A stretch of DNA of 6,816 nucleotides from Planctomycetaceae bacterium (lineage in GTDB: Bacteria > Planctomycetota > Planctomycetia > Pirellulales > Pirellulaceae), in the NCBI GenBank assembly GCA_007695205.1, contig REEF01000245.1, positions 1 through 6,816 on the forward strand, given 5' to 3'. Below the pieces are notes generated by a model, which was not told where the DNA came from, searched no databases, and saw only the letters and a list, made by a program, of their open reading frames with translations. A program made the position numbers and the translations under genes. This document shows positions 6,401 to 6,816 of the stretch, piece after piece (the stretch's first letter is position 1; the number at the start of each line of letters is the position of its first letter).

Positions 6401-6816
6401 GGCCAGCATTATGTCGAATGGACGAACAACTCGAACTGGCCGGTCAACCTACGGAACGTCACAGTGAGCGGGAACCCGTTCCTGGTCCATCATCCCCACC
6501 ATATCGCCCCGCACCACAAGGAGCTCCTCAATAGCGGGGTTGCGCTGCCCGTCACCGAGCCTTTGGCACCGGTTGGGTACGACGAAATTCTCCCAGGCCA
6601 GACCGTCAAGTGGATCTTCTCGGCAGAACCGCGACCGGGCTTGCTGCCGAGCCTGACGACCCAGCAAGTTCTAATGTACGAGGCCGATCTTTCTTTCGAC
6701 GTCGAAGTGATCTTCTCGCAAAACGATAGGTTCATACTTCCGACTCGCCACAGCATCGATTTTCTCGGCGTCCTCGATGTGGCTGACAGCAACAATCGAG
6801 ACAATACCCTCGAATT
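155..6816 (+). CDS. Giant secreted multidomain protein (dockerin, Ig-like, beta-propeller, alpha/beta-hydrolase), partial at both ends
   Basis: One uninterrupted frame of 2,220 codons reaches the window end without a stop, so the C-terminus lies outside. Residue 1 here is the Phe codon at base 155; the true start is upstream of the window. Domains in order: beta-sandwich 1-92, dockerin-like pair 93-147, cadherin/Ig-like 150-242, group-2 Ig-like 252-327 and 346-420, ZU5-like 426-562, hydrophobic segment 586-619, unassigned 636-799, YVTN-like propeller 800-1240, fibronectin III-like 1250-1377, alpha/beta-hydrolase 1390-1808, carbohydrate-binding-like 1838-2032, Ig-like 2043-2220. There is no cysteine. 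Acidic residues, beta-rich repeats and Ca-binding loops fit an extracellular or surface protein; the hydrolase is the only part with a visible active site, so an esterase or lipase-like activity on an unknown substrate is inferred. The frame is also open from base 2 to 154, but that stretch does not look like protein. If the 73-bp insert blocks readthrough, the first in-frame start is the GTG at 233. No better named homologue is recognised. Confidence 0.9.
431..595 (+). other. Domain: dockerin type I-like tandem Ca-binding repeat
   Basis: Two EF-hand-like loops are visible. The first is DVDGDGLVDGVD (starting at base 431) with Asp at loop positions 1, 3, 5 and 12. The second is DANRDGVINAAD (starting at base 530) with Asp, Asn, Asp at 1, 3, 5, Asn at 9 and Asp at 12. 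Each is followed by a short helix (SALQTAAL and VQLLGGNF). This is the Ca-binding pattern of type I dockerins. In cellulosomes dockerins bind cohesins, usually at a protein end; here the pair is internal, as is common in large planctomycete proteins, so a structural Ca-binding role is as likely as cohesin binding. Confidence 0.85.
602..880 (+). other. Domain: cadherin/Ig-like repeat (NRPP...ED...DPEDDPL type)
   Basis: Residues 150-242 open with NRPPSVLGASFRTYEDLEIT, have FDPEDDPLYFRVVTSSNGTA in the middle and end with FTGSASFDIQADDGFNRSEA. This is the standard order of the bacterial cadherin-like/Ig-like family in surface proteins: NRPP entry, ED turn, D-x-D-DPL strand, GTASLTPDG turn and F-x-I-x-A-x-DG closing strand. 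The Asp-rich turns probably bind Ca. It directly follows the dockerin pair with almost no linker, a frequent pairing in planctomycetes. Confidence 0.8.
908..1135 (+). other. Domain: bacterial Ig-like group 2 (Big_2-like), first copy
   Basis: Residues 252-327 contain FSVDDTSVATVSELGRVVPV followed by AEGSTVVTASRGD, the usual 'S.D.SVATVS..G.V..v..G.t.VTAs.G' core of group-2 bacterial Ig-like domains. These are structural or adhesive repeats in surface proteins. The N-terminal strands (LEVGSASELVLFGDF) are less typical, so the start is approximate. Confidence 0.7.
1190..1414 (+). other. Domain: bacterial Ig-like group 2 (Big_2-like), second copy
   Basis: Residues 346-420 show LPPGGTRTIQVSLFEIGDYT, then TRYFATNPDVAIVSADGVVT and GIAPGLSSIVIVNG. 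This is a clearer match to the group-2 Ig-like pattern than the preceding copy: a proline/glycine turn, N-P-D-V-A-x-V-S-x-D-G-V-V-T-G, then G-x-S-x-I-V-I. The two copies are divergent in sequence, so they are not a recent duplication. Confidence 0.75.
1430..1840 (+). other. Domain: ZU5-like beta-sandwich
   Basis: Residues 426-562 start ILTDQGGVVSGDDGSTVAIA and continue PGALAADTPVGIAA, the 'GG.v.s.DG...I.PGAL..dT.i.i' signature seen in ZU5-like domains of bacterial surface proteins. The rest alternates strands (LQVGAQLAVRVPE, TRMYFFRAATLPDENG, FEVWMQVDAGIVGEDGFART) and ends SGIDTSGRYFAG. The fold assignment is from motif recognition only. Confidence 0.6.
1910..2011 (+). other. Hydrophobic helix-like segment inside the secreted protein
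   Basis: Residues 586-619 read AFLTIGSVGGAILAAPLGML then ATQFVDAYFEYLVG: about 20 consecutive residues free of charge, rich in Gly, Ala, Ile and Leu, followed by an amphipathic stretch. It is flanked by Arg-containing ARLTSARAAAASISD before and SYELK after. It could be a buried hairpin of helices, a membrane-associating segment or a stalled transmembrane helix. The rest of the protein is beta-rich, so this is the only helical hydrophobic patch I see outside the hydrolase domain. Confidence 0.5.
2060..2551 (+). other. Unassigned beta-rich region before the propeller
   Basis: Residues 636-799. It has strands such as QVELAAGRVNDVVVSVPSTL, PAITVARFEFADADGALRPQ, FEDVRVQFSVPGSNQPIKLQ and AITLGLAEISVVRPQYLRGD. 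The repeated strand-turn-strand pattern with polar turns suggests one or two Ig/IPT-like sandwiches. The final part (NAIRVQQTLHHAFAALGG) looks helical and leads directly into the propeller. I recognise no family. Confidence 0.45.
2552..3874 (+). other. Domain: YVTN-like beta-propeller with large loop insertions
   Basis: Residues 800-1240. Blade-like motifs of the form 'V.v.pDg..lYV......V.viD' recur: AVTVTPDLTRAYVTQRF (2648), WITVDPRGFYVYVSDD (2825), GLDVSADGKRLYVAA (2978), YGVTATNDPRRITFTN (3155), GIAVTSDLQWAFITGYN (3329), NLVLTPDDRHLFVAYP (3533), and a weaker blade around 3668-3760. The entry strand NEVAVIDARL (2552) and the exit GTPRGLAIAFDP (3836) could close the ring, which would give about seven blades. 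Surface-layer YVTN propellers serve as adhesion or interaction platforms. Long inserts (2755-2800, rich in Asp; 3377-3460) between blades are unusual for this short-repeat family. Confidence 0.7.
3902..4285 (+). other. Domain: fibronectin type III-like
   Basis: Residues 1250-1377 run from PTPTFNWEKNPGFEDATSRL through ANYTRIVNGLDMGQDTTFTL to SLTAGQTYYWGVELTAPDGK and WGTFRV. The ending 'L..g.tYyW.Ve..d..G.....W.tFrV' is the classic C-terminal half of bacterial fibronectin III-like domains, and F-x-W near the start is the usual first-strand Trp. A 40-residue insertion (around 3960-4130), rich in Leu, Glu and Ala, makes it longer than the typical 90 residues. It sits directly before the hydrolase as a spacer. 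Confidence 0.65.
4322..5578 (+). other. Domain: alpha/beta-hydrolase (lipase/esterase-like)
   Basis: Residues 1390-1808. SVTVITHGW (His at 4340) is the first strand plus the oxyanion HG motif. HLIAFSRGTTVTGEIAQRL contains the nucleophile elbow A-F-S-R-G with Ser at 4658-4660 (residue 1502), the first Gly of the usual GxSxG being Ala. HVTTLDPHD supplies the Asp (4754-4756, residue 1534) in the LDP position used by lipases. The likely catalytic His is in GVHQRVKRWYAGTV (5303-5305, residue 1717); ITFHDNYFQ (4994) is a second candidate. A tail with GEGFYYTVLGGG (from 5543) closes the domain. The order Ser-Asp-His is canonical. The substrate is unknown; an extracellular carboxylic ester is the reasonable guess, inferred only. 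The roughly 180 residues between the Asp and the favoured His include a possible lid (DFIDPKIQRW and the 5041-5280 loop). Confidence 0.75.
5666..6250 (+). other. Domain: carbohydrate-binding-like beta-sandwich
   Basis: Residues 1838-2032 begin IFNGNFDATVRPVLGRFPVG and AWAEIPGWSFHNG, the 'NGNFe......iPGW' entry seen in secreted carbohydrate-binding-like sandwiches. Later strands are HNRMYVPDWVELLRIDVMVE, GVLEVFLDSGDVPSQAIGTV and RLKLGGDAVILVDNVFFAFG. The last pattern (G...iLVDNV.f) is the usual closing strand of such modules. It immediately follows the hydrolase and may target it to a glycan or surface polymer. Family assignment is by style, not by alignment. Confidence 0.55.
6281..6816 (+). 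other. Domain: C-terminal Ig-like region, partial, with a histidine cluster
   Basis: Residues 2043-2220 are strand-rich: GVVLFTKNADESAVTTPLMV, HYVEWTNNSNWPVNLRNVTV, EILPGQTVKWIFSAEPRPGL and ADLSFDVEVIFSQNDRFILP. The W-T-N-N-S-x-W-P-V-x-L-R-N-V-x-V strand pair followed by PGQTVKWIF resembles an Ig-like fold of the 'abnormal spindle/HYDIN' type. Within it, bases 6488-6517 encode HHPHHIAPHH. The frame is still open at the window end (last codon complete at 6814), ending VADSNNRDNTLE. Confidence 0.45.

Overview
The window holds a single giant protein-coding gene on the + strand that runs off both ends. From base 155 to the last base, one frame (codon starts at positions 2 modulo 3) stays open for 2,220 codons and reads as a secreted, acidic, multidomain protein. 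Frame 2 has no stop anywhere in the window and is open from base 2. High GC, an internal dockerin-type double EF-hand repeat followed by an 'NRPP' Ig-like domain, bacterial Ig group 2 domains, a YVTN-like beta-propeller and an embedded lipase-like alpha/beta-hydrolase together suggest a planctomycete, probably Pirellulaceae-like. That placement is inference from protein style; there is no marker gene here.

Layout. Bases 1-81 read best in frame 1 as the end of an upstream beta-rich segment of the same protein. Bases 82-154 are a 73-bp element with perfect 21-bp inverted-repeat arms and a 31-nt centre, stop-free in all six frames. From base 155 the protein continues in frame 2: a beta-sandwich segment (155-430), a dockerin-like pair (431-595), a cadherin/Ig-like domain (602-880), two group-2 Ig-like domains (908-1135 and 1190-1414), a ZU5-like domain (1430-1840), a hydrophobic helix-like segment (1910-2011), an unassigned beta-rich region (2060-2551), a seven-bladed-type propeller (2552-3874), a fibronectin III-like domain (3902-4285), an alpha/beta-hydrolase domain (4322-5578), a carbohydrate-binding-like beta-sandwich (5666-6250) and an Ig-like domain with a dense histidine cluster (6281-6816).

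Removing exactly 82-154 would join the frame-1 and frame-2 reading into one protein. The simplest interpretation is that a small palindromic mobile element inserted into the gene and shifted the frame by +1. The downstream 6.6 kb shows no decay. So the insertion is recent, the frame is restored by an unseen mechanism or a one-base assembly error, or the downstream part is expressed from an internal start.

The 2,220-residue downstream protein contains no cysteine codon. This supports a single extracellular, disulfide-free polypeptide and also supports the frame-1 reading of bases 1-81, because the frame-2 reading of bases 2-154 has two cysteines and is strongly basic. I see no other gene, RNA gene, promoter, terminator or CRISPR array; the long minus-strand open frames are shadows of the giant gene.
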